Origin: JBOGCH01 sp051656645 | Lineage (GTDB): Bacteria > Bacteroidota > Bacteroidia > Bacteroidales > Marinifilaceae | Assembly: GCA_051656645.1 (NCBI GenBank) | Contig: JBOGCH010000045.1 | Coordinates: 1-64,000, forward strand | Reading direction: 5' to 3' | Length of the DNA stretch: 64,000 nt | Made by a program: the position numbers and the translations under genes | The notes under the pieces: model-generated | Seen by the model: only the letters and a program-made list of their open reading frames with translations | Told to the model about the DNA's origin: nothing | The model's database searches: none | Shown here: positions 1 to 10,300 of the stretch, piece after piece | Numbering within the stretch: position 1 is the stretch's first letter | Layout of the letters: each line of letters begins with the position of its first letter

Positions 1-9
1 TATATTTAA

Positions 10-1410
10 TTATTTTATCCGTTCTTCACGAAACATGAATTGTGCATTTTTAGTGCGTGAAGAGGTTAGTAGGGGCATTAATTCCTTTACCTTTTGAGGT
101 TCTTTTTGTGCTAAATCGGTACTTTCAGTAGGATCGGTTGCGAGATTATATAACTCGAATCGAGTTGCTTCGGGTTTATTTACATTCAGTTTTATTAGTT
201 TGTACTGATTTTTAATAACTGCTTGTTTTCCACCCATCTCATGAAATTCAAAGTACAGATGACTATGTGTATTTTGTTTCTTTTTACCCATTAGGGTAGG
301 CAGATAGGAGATTCCGTTTGTACCCTCTGGAGCTTTTTCACCAACTAAATCGCACATGGTAGGTAGAAAATCCCAAAATGCAGAGATGTGGTTGCTTACG
401 CGTGCACTCTTTATTTTAGCCGGCCAGTGAACAATGTGAGGAGTGCGAATACCCCCTTCATATAGATCGCGTTTGTAGCCTCTAAAATTTCCATTGCTGT
501 TAAAGAAATCAGGATCGCAACCTCCTTCGCGATGTACCCCATTGTCGGATGCGAACAGAATTATGGTGTTTTCATAAATACCTTGTTCTTTGAGTAAATC
601 GACAATGCGCTGTATGTCACTATCTAGGCGTGTTACCATGGCAGCGTATGTGGTGCGTGGTTTGGGTTGCGCGCAATAGTGACCGCCTTTAAATGGTTTA
701 GGTTCTTCAAATTTTCCATCATAATCGCCAAGCTCGCCTTCAGGTAAAATAAGTTCAGCATGTGGAATGGTAGGTGAGAAGTAGATGAAAAAAGGTTGCT
801 TACCCGATTGGCTAATAAAGTCTAAGGTTTTATCCACAATCAAGTCATGTGAGTAGCGTTTTCTTTCTAGTTGTACTTTCTCATTGTTTTCATGAAGAAA
901 TTCCGGATAGTATGAATGAGCAAGTCCTTGTCCCAGGTACCCATAGAAGTAATCAAATCCTTTTTTATTGGGATGACTTACGGATGAGGGACCACCTAGT
1001 CCCCATTTGCCAAAGCACGCAGTGCGATAATCATGACGTTTCATTATTTCGGCAACAGTAACATCGTCTTGTTTTAGTGGAGAGTCGTAGTTGTAACCGT
1101 CTAAATCTTTTTTTGAGCCGTTACCTCTAATTGTTGCATTACCTGTATGTTTTCCTGTAAGTAGCGCGCAACGTGAAGGTGCGCTTACGGTTGACCCCGA
1201 GTAGTGTTGTTCGAATCGAATTCCTTGTGCGGCTAGACGATCTAATGCAGGAGTTTTAATTACCGGTTGTCCATAACATCCCAGGTCGCCAATACCCATG
1301 TCGTCTGCAAGTATATAAATAACGTTTGGTTTATCTTGATTTTTTTTTGCTTGTACGCTCATTGCTACAATAGGCATTAAGCACACTGATGTTAATAATT
1401 GTTTTTTCAT
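10..1410 (-). CDS. Exported Ser-type sulfatase
   Basis: Sulfatase-family hydrolase (alkaline-phosphatase fold) that would cleave sulfate esters from glycans in the periplasm or at the cell surface. The start at 1410 gives a clean signal peptide (MKKQLLTSV... ending near residue 21); an in-frame upstream ATG at 1473 would add 21 polar residues in front of it and is less likely. The metal-binding ADD is at residues 35-37. The active-site signature SAPSRCALLTG is at 76-86, so the residue to become formylglycine is Ser76, not Cys. Such enzymes need the radical-SAM maturase, and one is present at 46013-47275. The length (466 aa) is normal. It is the last gene of the glycosidase cluster. The substrate cannot be told from the sequence. 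Confidence 0.9.
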   Translation of the reverse strand: MKKQLLTSVCLMPIVAMSVQAKKNQDKPNVIYILADDMGIGDLGCYGQPVIKTPALDRLAAQGIRFEQHYSGSTVSAPSRCALLTGKHTGNATIRGNGSKKDLDGYNYDSPLKQDDVTVAEIMKRHDYRTACFGKWGLGGPSSVSHPNKKGFDYFYGYLGQGLAHSYYPEFLHENNEKVQLERKRYSHDLIVDKTLDFISQSGKQPFFIYFSPTIPHAELILPEGELGDYDGKFEEPKPFKGGHYCAQPKPRTTYAAMVTRLDSDIQRIVDLLKEQGIYENTIILFASDNGVHREGGCDPDFFNSNGNFRGYKRDLYEGGIRTPHIVHWPAKIKSARVSNHISAFWDFLPTMCDLVGEKAPEGTNGISYLPTLMGKKKQNTHSHLYFEFHEMGGKQAVIKNQYKLIKLNVNKPEATRFELYNLATDPTESTDLAQKEPQKVKELMPLLTSSRTKNAQFMFREERIK

Positions 1411-1558
1411 AGAATGGTGATATAATCTGTTTAAATCTATACGATGGGAAATATTCTCATTATTTAAAAACAAAATTAAATATTTATCAGTGTGCTATAT
1501 GCCAATATTGTCCATATTTATGAATGGATTATACAGCACTTAATGGAATGAAATCAGC

Positions 1559-3802
1559 TTAAGTAGTTGTATTTGATGTCCATTCCACTTTAATCTCCTT
1601 ATGTAATGGAGTAGCTTTATGTTCAACATAGGGAATGCCGTTTTCTTTTTTTAGTACAACGCTTTTTCCGTTAATTTTAATATTGCTAATATTAGCGAAA
1701 CCGGGTAGCTCAATGCGATAGGAACGACGATTGGGCTGGTTTTTGTATTGTCCTTGCGCAGGACGAATGGTTAAGGTAGAGTACTTCCCTGATTGTGTAT
1801 AATTCATAGGTGTGGTGGCATATTCTCCTTCTTCATAGGCGGTGGTTAGCCCATCGTCCTCATACAGCTCAAAGTTATTATCGCATCCGTCTTTTCCCGG
1901 ATATATGCGTACATAAAGTTGTGTTAATGGCGTTGTAGCCATGCGTTGCGTGTAAGGTTGCATAGGGATTGGATAGCCGCCTTTTACAAATAGTGGAAAA
2001 CGGGATAATGGGTATTGTTCCGTAATGGTGCTGCCTCCTGTATATGCTTTTGTTGTATAGAAATCATACCATGTATCGTTTTCCGGTAACCATGTGGTTT
2101 GAGTGGCTGTTTTAGTTTCAGCATTGGCTGCGGTGGTTATTGGTGCGCTTAGTATGAGCGATCCAAACATAAACTGTTGTGGATTGTTGTATGCCTCATT
2201 TCTCTCAGGATATTCAATGTACATGGCTCTATTAAGTGGTAGCATGTCCTTGTTGCAGTCCCTTACAGATGTGTAGATGTAGGGCATTAATTGTGAACGA
2301 AGATGGTATACATCTCTCATTACTTTTTCCTCTTCTTTGCCCCATAACCAAGGACGTCTGTCCAATTTTTCATCATATACCGAATGGATACGTAAGGATG
2401 AGTTTAAGAGTCCGAATTGGGTCCAGCGTGTGTATAGCTCGGGATTGGTCCCATTGTAAAATCCTCCAATATCATGTGCCCAAAAGAAACAACCCACATT
2501 ACCACTAGTGGCTGTCATTTTAATTTGAAATTTTAGCATTTCCCAATTGCCTACAGCATCGCCTGAAAATTGGATTGGGTGTCTATGATCTCCCCATCCT
2601 GCCCAACGACTGAAACCGGCGCCGCGCAAGTTGTTTTGTTTGGAGTAATTAAAGTAAATGTGATTGAGCCAAGGAAGATGTTTGCAGTTTGTTCCTCTTA
2701 CCACCGGATATACATAATCCTGTTGCCAATCCAACCACCAAAATGCGACACCCATGCTGTCTGATTCGCTATGTGCGTATTTCATGAATTGCTCCATGTA
2801 TTGACGATTTCCGGCATCGAATGTAGGATTGATGTTGGTTTTGGGATCTTTGCCTAGGGCTTTCATAAACTCAGGATAACTATCCTCGTGTTGGCGGATA
2901 CCATCGTGTGGATGTTCGTTCAGGACAACAGCGATACCGTCCTTCTTAAAATCCTGGATTAGTTGTTCCGGGTTGGGAATTAATTCTCTATTCCATGAAT
3001 ATCCGGTCCATCCCGGAGTCCCCGCGTGTCCAGAACCGCCCTTAGCATTGCTTTGGGTGTGCCATCCCATGTCGAAAACAATGATATCTAGAGGAAAATT
3101 ATGCTCTTTGTACTCTTGTGCTAATTGGCGATACTCATCGGCTGTATAGTTCCACCAACGGCAGTACCAAGAACCATGAATATATTTACGAGGCATGGGT
3201 GCAGGCCCACTAATACGCTGTAAATCCTTTAATGCAGCTTTATAGTTTTTATCGTATACAAACAGATATAAGTCCTGTACATGGTCACGATGGCGAGGTG
3301 TAATCCATCCATCTTGAAGAACCTCTTTGTTCGTGTCGTCAATTCTATACCATCCGTCACGACTAAGTAGGCCCTCTTGGAGCGGGACTTCGCCGCCAAT
3401 ACCATCTAGTGTGGTTATTGATCCTCCTAAGTTGTTGTGCTGGCCGCTATGTGTTTTCCATTGATGTTCCTTGCCGTCTTTTTTATAATATACGCTAAGT
3501 GTAACTTGTCCGAATGGGCTACCATTATTAAGGTATTCAACGCGCATATTTGGGGTAGACATAATGTGTCTGTCACCTTTGGTAGTGTAAGTAACGCCGT
3601 TGTAATCCACATTTCTATTCACTGCAAATAATGTGGGAAGATCTAAGAAGTTCTGATTTTCCGCATATTCCATACGTACCAATCCTTCGCTAATAAAAGA
3701 GAAGCGAGCGTTACCGATTATAATGGGATTTTGTGCGCAAATATCTATGCCGTATAAAAATGTCAGAGCATAGAATAATAGGTATAACTTAAATTTGTTC
3801 AT
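1559..3802 (-). CDS. Exported GH31 family glycoside hydrolase
   Basis: Retaining alpha-glycosidase of family GH31 with an N-terminal signal peptide (cleavage near residue 23, ICAQ). The (beta/alpha)8 barrel spans roughly residues 200-510. The nucleophile is probably Asp358 in WWLDWQQD and the acid/base Asp415 in FSGDAVGNW. A distal beta-sandwich follows, including a DUF5110-like tail. The nucleophile motif differs from the W-x-D-M-N-E form of classical alpha-glucosidases and xylosidases, so specificity should not be assumed to be glucose; alpha-galactoside or alpha-GalNAc activity is possible in such divergent GH31 branches. It sits between the regulator at 3965 and the sulfatase, with 148 bp to the latter. 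The family call is firm, the substrate is not. Confidence 0.88.
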   Translation of the reverse strand: MNKFKLYLLFYALTFLYGIDICAQNPIIIGNARFSFISEGLVRMEYAENQNFLDLPTLFAVNRNVDYNGVTYTTKGDRHIMSTPNMRVEYLNNGSPFGQVTLSVYYKKDGKEHQWKTHSGQHNNLGGSITTLDGIGGEVPLQEGLLSRDGWYRIDDTNKEVLQDGWITPRHRDHVQDLYLFVYDKNYKAALKDLQRISGPAPMPRKYIHGSWYCRWWNYTADEYRQLAQEYKEHNFPLDIIVFDMGWHTQSNAKGGSGHAGTPGWTGYSWNRELIPNPEQLIQDFKKDGIAVVLNEHPHDGIRQHEDSYPEFMKALGKDPKTNINPTFDAGNRQYMEQFMKYAHSESDSMGVAFWWLDWQQDYVYPVVRGTNCKHLPWLNHIYFNYSKQNNLRGAGFSRWAGWGDHRHPIQFSGDAVGNWEMLKFQIKMTATSGNVGCFFWAHDIGGFYNGTNPELYTRWTQFGLLNSSLRIHSVYDEKLDRRPWLWGKEEEKVMRDVYHLRSQLMPYIYTSVRDCNKDMLPLNRAMYIEYPERNEAYNNPQQFMFGSLILSAPITTAANAETKTATQTTWLPENDTWYDFYTTKAYTGGSTITEQYPLSRFPLFVKGGYPIPMQPYTQRMATTPLTQLYVRIYPGKDGCDNNFELYEDDGLTTAYEEGEYATTPMNYTQSGKYSTLTIRPAQGQYKNQPNRRSYRIELPGFANISNIKINGKSVVLKKENGIPYVEHKATPLHKEIKVEWTSNTTT

Positions 3803-3964
3803 AACGATTAATGTTTATTTGTGTTATGACAAATTTATTAACAAGATAAGTCAATTCGATACAGGGAACGGCAAGAGATTAAAATAGGGAGTGTTGTTGT
3901 GTTATTATGTATCTGTATTTTAGGTACTTAATGTTTTGTGTGGTATTATAAAAAGGAGTGCTAA

Positions 3965-5491
3965 TTATTGTATTTGCATTACCATTTGTTCAAAATCAGC
4001 TCTATTGACGGATGCTTTATTGCGAACTTTAGTTCTGTAATTGTAAATTGTTTTTAAAGAATAGTGTAGGAAATGGGCAATTTGTTCACTATCGGTAATA
4101 CCTAAACGGATTAGGGCAAAGATGCGTAATTCTGTAGTAAGTTCCATTTTTGAGGGGGGAGTAATGTGTTCTTCCGCGCGAAGAAGTGCGTTAAAGGAGG
4201 GGATGAAGTTGGGATAGAGCGTAAGAAATGCTTGATCAAAACGAGCATAAAATTCCTTAAGTTCAGAGTCTATGATCTTTGTTGAACTTAGTTCTTTTTT
4301 AAGTCCTTCAATATTACCTAATCCTAGTTTTTTGTTCAATGAAAGTTGGTACTGTTCAAGACGGCGAATGTAATTTACGCAGAGATGTAGAAACTCTCCC
4401 AAATATATCTCTTGTTTCTGAGTCATGGTGCATAAATCACTATTTGCCTTGGCCAGCGAGGTATTAACACTGTCTAGAATGAGCTTTTTATTGCGTATTT
4501 TCCGCAATGCGATACATAACAGAATGAGTGTGATTGCGAGTATTATAAGTGCAATGATAAGTGATAGTTGTTTACTTTTAAGTTGACTCTGATATGCACT
4601 ATTTATGACGGGAATCATGGTTGCAATTTCAATGGCCGCTACACGGTCATTGCAGAATAAAGCGTCATTTAGCGACTTATTTAGATAGGTGTAAGCCCTG
4701 TTTATATCGCCGTGTTGGTACATAAGTATAGCAAGTTCACGTAAAGACATGCATCTCTTTACACCGCATTGGATATCCGAGAGAGCTGATGTTGCTAAAC
4801 ATGCAATAGCTTTTTCATATAATCCTTTTGATTGGTAAAGTTGTGCCATAAAATGGAATGAAGCACCTGATGTGCGCTGCTCTGCTTGTAGCAGTGCACA
4901 CTGTGGTTCCATGATATATATGGCCGAGTCTATTTGCCCATGTAAAGCTAAACGGCGCGCCTGTATGTAGGGTGTTTGTGGAAGTAGCATCCACAAGGAA
5001 TCCATACATCCGTTCATTCGCGTTTTATAGTATTGATTTAGTATGGGATTTGTGGTGTACAGGCATAACGATTCATATTGATATGCCATAATTTTGTAGT
5101 AGTTGATAAGCGAAGCACTGTCGGTAATATACCCCCGGTGCGTATCTATAAAAGCCGATACATGGGCATAGTTTCCCATAAGTATTTGTGCTTGTGCCCA
5201 TAAGTGCTTCTCGGCCGTAATAGCGCCACAAGCCGTGTCTGTGTTACATTTATTAATGTACAGAAGTGCAGAATCTGCTTGGATAGATAGGTAGTGCTGA
5301 GCTATGTTGTAATTTATGTTAGGTTGTGATGCTACGTTTATTTGTTTCAGGGAGTCAATAATGGCAAGCTGCTTATTATCGTAGGATTGCGATTCTTTAA
5401 TAGCGTTATCAAGACGTTTTAAAATAGTATCTCCAAAAGCATACTGACCAATGAAATGGAGTAAAAGTATGATAGTGTATTTCAGAATCAT
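3965..5491 (-). CDS. Membrane-bound DUF6377-type regulator (TPR, TM, coiled coil, HTH)
   Basis: Resembles the DUF6377 transcriptional regulators of Bacteroidetes, which often sit beside polysaccharide-use genes. There is a signal peptide or anchor (residues 1-20) and a TPR-like helical sensor region exported to about residue 305. One strong transmembrane segment lies near residues 310-330, a coiled coil at about 335-360, and a C-terminal LuxR-like helix-turn-helix near 460-500 (LRIFALIRLGITDSEQIAHF, then KTIYNYRTKVRNKA). Family knowledge suggests a periplasmic ligand signal passed through the membrane to a cytoplasmic DNA-binding domain. It lies between the GH29/GH2 pair and GH31, so regulation of these genes is a reasonable inference. 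A terminator separates it from GH29, so it is probably transcribed on its own. Confidence 0.8.
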   Translation of the reverse strand: MILKYTIILLLHFIGQYAFGDTILKRLDNAIKESQSYDNKQLAIIDSLKQINVASQPNINYNIAQHYLSIQADSALLYINKCNTDTACGAITAEKHLWAQAQILMGNYAHVSAFIDTHRGYITDSASLINYYKIMAYQYESLCLYTTNPILNQYYKTRMNGCMDSLWMLLPQTPYIQARRLALHGQIDSAIYIMEPQCALLQAEQRTSGASFHFMAQLYQSKGLYEKAIACLATSALSDIQCGVKRCMSLRELAILMYQHGDINRAYTYLNKSLNDALFCNDRVAAIEIATMIPVINSAYQSQLKSKQLSLIIALIILAITLILLCIALRKIRNKKLILDSVNTSLAKANSDLCTMTQKQEIYLGEFLHLCVNYIRRLEQYQLSLNKKLGLGNIEGLKKELSSTKIIDSELKEFYARFDQAFLTLYPNFIPSFNALLRAEEHITPPSKMELTTELRIFALIRLGITDSEQIAHFLHYSLKTIYNYRTKVRNKASVNRADFEQMVMQIQ

Positions 5492-5515
5492 GGCATGTTG
5501 TATTAGGCTTAAAAC

Positions 5516-5571
5516 AAAACGCTACAAACGGTATGCGCAAGTTTCTTTGCATAACTGTATTGTAGCGTTTT
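5516..5571 (-). terminator. Inverted repeat ending the GH2-GH29 unit
   Basis: Perfect 12-bp arms (AAAACGCTACAA at 5516-5527 and its complement at 5560-5571) enclose a second, imperfect TATGC..GCATA stem. It begins 18 bp after the GH29 stop and gives a T-run on the minus strand, so it probably terminates the GH2-GH29 transcript before the regulator gene. Confidence 0.65.
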
Positions 5572-5588
5572 ATATTAGCATTTAATGC

Positions 5589-7391
5589 TTATTTTATTGT
5601 AATTTCATTCATCTCCATCACAGCTTTCGTTGCGTTTGGCGACGTTGCTTCGATTTTAAAGTAACGGGCTTTTACAGGAGCGTTGAAAGTAACGGTTTGG
5701 GGTTGTGGATTATGCATAATGTTGCTAAACTCACCATGCGTTTTTACCTCAGTCCAGTTAGTTCCGTTTTCGCTAATGTAAAAAGTAAACTTGTAAGCCA
5801 TATCGGGCTTTGCCTGTTCGCCTTTTGGTGCATAAGTAAATGAACCAAATGTTTGAGATGTAACCATATCCACAATCAATGGAGAATTACTTAATTGTTT
5901 CCATTGTTTACGTGCCTGGTTTTGTGCAGTATTTGTGGTTGATGTATGCATTGCAATAGGTGCTGCATAGTAGGCGGCTACGTTACATATATTTGCTTCT
6001 AAGCGAGACTGACCTATGCGCACACGTAATGCTTTGGCTTGTGTATCTGGGAAACGGACCATGCGTTTATAACCAATAGTAGTTCCTTGAGCTACTTTCT
6101 CCCAGCCTTTCTGGGTCAATGCTTCTACCTCAAACTGCTCAACACGTTGTCCTTTGGTAATGTCCTCTTGTAACAAAACAACATTTATAGTGCTTTGAGG
6201 CTTAAGTTTATATTCGCGAGTAGCGCCCTGTTTTACTTTGTGTGTTTTGTTGCCATTAGTGACAAAGTTCTTAGCTAGCATATTGTCACGGTAGGTGGCA
6301 AACTCTTTTAGGCGTTGTGCATCCGTTTCGTGAATCAAACCGCGTTTGTCTGGTGGAATATTAAGCAATAAAACTGAGTTGTAACCAACACTCTGGTAGT
6401 ATATGTCCATTAAATGTTGTAGGCTTTTTACCTTACTGTCCTCATTTGCATGATAAAACCATCCCGGACGGATAGATACATCCACCTCAGACGGGTACCA
6501 AAATAGTTCGGTAGCTTTGTCTAGCATGGCACGGCTACCTAAGTCGGGCGAGTTGGGACGTACCTTTAACTGTCCGTTTTGTTTATCTGCGCGTCCGTAG
6601 ATACCCGGAGTAAGTACCGTGGCACTCCATTCGGTTTCGCGTCCCAGACCACGTTCGTTACCCACCCAGCGTACATCATCGCCCATAATGGCCATTACGG
6701 CATTGGGTTGAAGAGTTTGGATGGTTTTGTAGAAGCGGTCCCAGTCATATTCCTGTTTCTTACCATTAGGTCCTTCACCACAGGCACCGTCAAACCAAAC
6801 CTCATGTACCTCGCCGTAATTGGTTAATAGCTCAGTTAATTGGTCCACAAAAAACTGGTTGTAACGTGGCGAGTCGCCGTAGCTTTCCGCATTTCGGTCC
6901 CAAGGCGAAAGGTATACTCCAAATTTCATATCGTATTTGTCGCATGCTTCGCGTAGTTCGCGTACAACGTCACCTTTACCTTCTTTCCAAGGAGATGAAG
7001 CTACCGAGTAGTTTGTGGTGTTTGTAGGCCATAGGCAGAATCCGTCATGGTGCTTTGCCGTAAGGATTACCAAATTAAAGCCACTTTCCTTTAATGTGCG
7101 TACCCATTGCTCGGCATCCATTGCCGATGGATTAAATTGAGTTGGAGACTCTGTCCCGTCGCCCCATTCTCTCCCTGTAAAGGTATTTACACCAAAGTGG
7201 ATAAAAGCAGTTAATTCTAACTTTTGCCACTCTAATTGCTGACGTGTCGGCACTAAACGTGCCGCCATGTCAGTTTTTTCTTCCAATGTTGCATTCGCTG
7301 GGAATGTAACATGTTTAGTATAGTATTGTTTTTTTTGTGCTTGTACTCCTCCACACAAAATCAACAGTGCTAAAGCAAAAACAATTCTCAT
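5589..7391 (-). CDS. Exported alpha-L-fucosidase, GH29
   Basis: Retaining alpha-L-fucosidase that releases fucose from glycan termini. The signal peptide is at residues 1-18 (cleavage after VQA). The catalytic barrel covers about residues 40-370 with typical blocks (FIHFGVNTF; TAKHHDGFCLWPT), and the nucleophile is Asp201 in VWFDGACGEG. Residues after about 450 form a discoidin-like F5/8-type carbohydrate-binding domain ending near 600. The arrangement and block sequences resemble subfamily B (alpha-1,3/1,4 fucosidases acting on Lewis-type structures), which is an inference. It begins 2 bp after the stop of the beta-galactosidase gene, so the two are very likely co-transcribed and translationally coupled, and would strip fucose and galactose from the same chains. 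Confidence 0.93.
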   Translation of the reverse strand: MRIVFALALLILCGGVQAQKKQYYTKHVTFPANATLEEKTDMAARLVPTRQQLEWQKLELTAFIHFGVNTFTGREWGDGTESPTQFNPSAMDAEQWVRTLKESGFNLVILTAKHHDGFCLWPTNTTNYSVASSPWKEGKGDVVRELREACDKYDMKFGVYLSPWDRNAESYGDSPRYNQFFVDQLTELLTNYGEVHEVWFDGACGEGPNGKKQEYDWDRFYKTIQTLQPNAVMAIMGDDVRWVGNERGLGRETEWSATVLTPGIYGRADKQNGQLKVRPNSPDLGSRAMLDKATELFWYPSEVDVSIRPGWFYHANEDSKVKSLQHLMDIYYQSVGYNSVLLLNIPPDKRGLIHETDAQRLKEFATYRDNMLAKNFVTNGNKTHKVKQGATREYKLKPQSTINVVLLQEDITKGQRVEQFEVEALTQKGWEKVAQGTTIGYKRMVRFPDTQAKALRVRIGQSRLEANICNVAAYYAAPIAMHTSTTNTAQNQARKQWKQLSNSPLIVDMVTSQTFGSFTYAPKGEQAKPDMAYKFTFYISENGTNWTEVKTHGEFSNIMHNPQPQTVTFNAPVKARYFKIEATSPNATKAVMEMNEITIK

Positions 7392-7393
7392 AT

Positions 7394-10300
7394 TTATTTA
7401 TTTTTTATTGGTTGAATATAAAAATCAAAACCTGTTTTCTCTGCTTGTACACGGTATGCCGGCAATACGCCCGGACCACATGTAGCTGTACCTATACCTG
7501 CTTGTACTGCATCCATATGGATGGTTACATTGCCATTGCGTTGTAATTGGTTAATGTGTCTTGACGTTTCGATATTTTGATCCGTAAATGGCACTACGCT
7601 AAAATCATACTGTGCCGGCGACTCCAATAGTACGCCCACGCCGTTGTCATTGCATATTTCAGCCCAACGTACATCTGTGCGGTTACCAGTGGATTGTGGC
7701 GTAACATAATAGTGGAACATCCGTTCGGGTGTAGTATTATGAATACCAATGGTTCCGGATTGTTTACGGTCTGCGTATGTCTCATGATTTCCGCGTCCCA
7801 AGTAAGTAATATTATTGAAGCTGTCGTTCATCTCAAAAGTAATACCTACACGCGCCATAGAACTAACGTATGCAGTGTCGGGCTGTACAGTCCCTTGTAT
7901 GCGTAATGCGCCGTTACTTTGTAGAGAGTAGGTTACTTGTGCAGTCCCAACCTTGTCGCCTTTTCCGTTAATAAGTTCCACCTGTGTAGTTGCAGATGTC
8001 TTTCCTTGTTTTACGGCTAGCGCTTTTTGTGACATATTGTTTAAACCTGCTTTGCGCCATAGGTATGCTCCGTTACGGTCTCTGTTATCATTATCGGTAG
8101 CCGGACGGAACAAACTCAATGTTACGGGCGATGCTAATAGCTCCTCTCCGTTTAATGCCAATGAATTTAGTGCTCCTGTTGCATTGTCGATGCCAAAAGT
8201 TACTCCTTTAGTTTTTGTAAGCGCGGATAACGTATTGTTTTTAGCCGATAGTACAAATTGGTCGTATGCCACGCTATGAGCTGTGTCAATGAATGAATAA
8301 GCCTCTTTGCGTGTCCAGTTAAGGTTTAAAAAGGCTTCGTTACATGAAGAAGGTAGTTTTACCGCTCCAAAAGTAACAGTAGCCGTTTCATGCGGTTTTG
8401 CATTTACGGTTTTAATACCTTGAGCAATAGTGTCGCCTTTGTCTGTAGTTACACTCCAATGTAAGTTAAAAGCATCAAGATTGGTAAAATCGTTCCAGTT
8501 TTTAACTTCAACAGTCACGTTGCGCGGATTTACAAGCGTAGCTTTCATATTTTGATACACCTTTTTCACCTCCTCTAGGTGTGGTTGTACCTCGCGAGCA
8601 GCGGTTACTAATCCGTTACAACAAAAGTTTCCAAAGCTTGGTATTCCCTTCGGTCCGTAGTCGCCACCATAAGTCCAGTACCATTTTCCATTAGCATCAA
8701 CCTCGCGGAACGATTGGTCTACCCAGTCCCAAACGCAGCCTCCTTGTGCCATTGGTTCACTTTCAAAAACATCCCAATATTCTTTAAGTCCGCCAACGCT
8801 ATTTCCCATGGCGTGCACATATTCACAAAGAATAAAAGGACGATAAATACCCTTTTTACTAACATAAGCTTTTATGTCGTCAACGCTTCGGTACATACGG
8901 CAATAAATGTCGGTGTTGTAGTTTTCCTCTGCACGCTCATATTGTACGGGGCGGGTTTTGTCAACTGATTTTAGCCAGTCATATGTGCGCTCAAAGTTGA
9001 CACCATTACCAGCCTCGTTTCCTAGTGACCAAATTACAATGGCAGGATGATTCTTTGAACGTTGATACATGCGCTCTGTTCTGTCCATGTGTGCCGTTAA
9101 CCATGAGCTATCCTTAGCCAACGATTTAGGACCATAACCCATTCCGTGCGATTCGATGTTAGCTTCATCAATCATATACAATCCGTAACGGTTACAAAGC
9201 ATATACCAATACGGATGAGTAGGGTAGTGGGAGTTACGTACAGTATTTATGTTGTATTGTTTCATTAAACGGATGTCCTCCTCCATTAACTCTTTAGAAA
9301 CGGTACGTCCCGCTTGCGAATGTTCATGGCGGTTAGCACCCTTAACTAGTACAGGAACACCGTTAACACAAAACTGTCCGTTTTTAATCTCTGATGTGCG
9401 GAAACCAATCTCAGTACCCGTAATATGTGTTGTTTTACCATTTTCCTTTAACTCAAGTACCAATGTATATAAAGCTGGATTTTCGGCACTCCATGCTTCT
9501 ATGCCTGGTAATTCTTTATTCTTAAAATTGATAAAGTTACTTAAACCACGGCTACGTACGGGGATTTCTTCACTACAAACGGTGTTGTTGTTTTTATCCT
9601 TTACGGTGTAGGCTATAGATGTAGGCTGTTGTGTAGCACCTGCAACGGTAGCCTCCACAAGAAGTTGTCCGGTTTTATAAGTAGCAGTGTCTAGGGTTGC
9701 CTCTACTTTGAAATCGGCAATATGTTGCGTTGGTGTTGAATACAAATATACATCGCGTTCAATACCGCTTAGACGCCAAAAATCCTGGCACTCCAAGTAT
9801 GAACCTGCGCTCCAGCGGTACACTTCTATAGCTAAAGTATTCTCTCCTTTTGTTAAATAGGGTGTCACATCCCACTCGGCCGCGGTTTTAGATCCCTGAT
9901 TGTAACCTAGTAAATGCCCATTTACCCATACATAATAAAAAGAGGTAACACCTTCAAAGCATAGCACCACTCGGCGTCCGTCCCATGATTCCGGCACTGT
10001 AAACGTGCGGCGGTAACTACCCACTTCATTTTGCTCATAGGGAACCAATGGTGGATTCTTTTTAAAGTTGTAAAACTTTTCGTCAAACTCGTAAGACTCG
10101 TTTACATAAATAGCGGTTCCGTATCCCTGACGCTCCCAGTTTCCTGGAACGTCAATCTCATTCCAACCACCGGTATAATAGGAAGGTTTATAAAAATCCT
10201 TAGGACGATTGTCCGGATTCTTAACCCAATTAAACTTCCACTTTCCATTTAAATCAAGGTAGTAAGGTGAGGACGCATAGTTTGCCTCCTTTACATCTGT

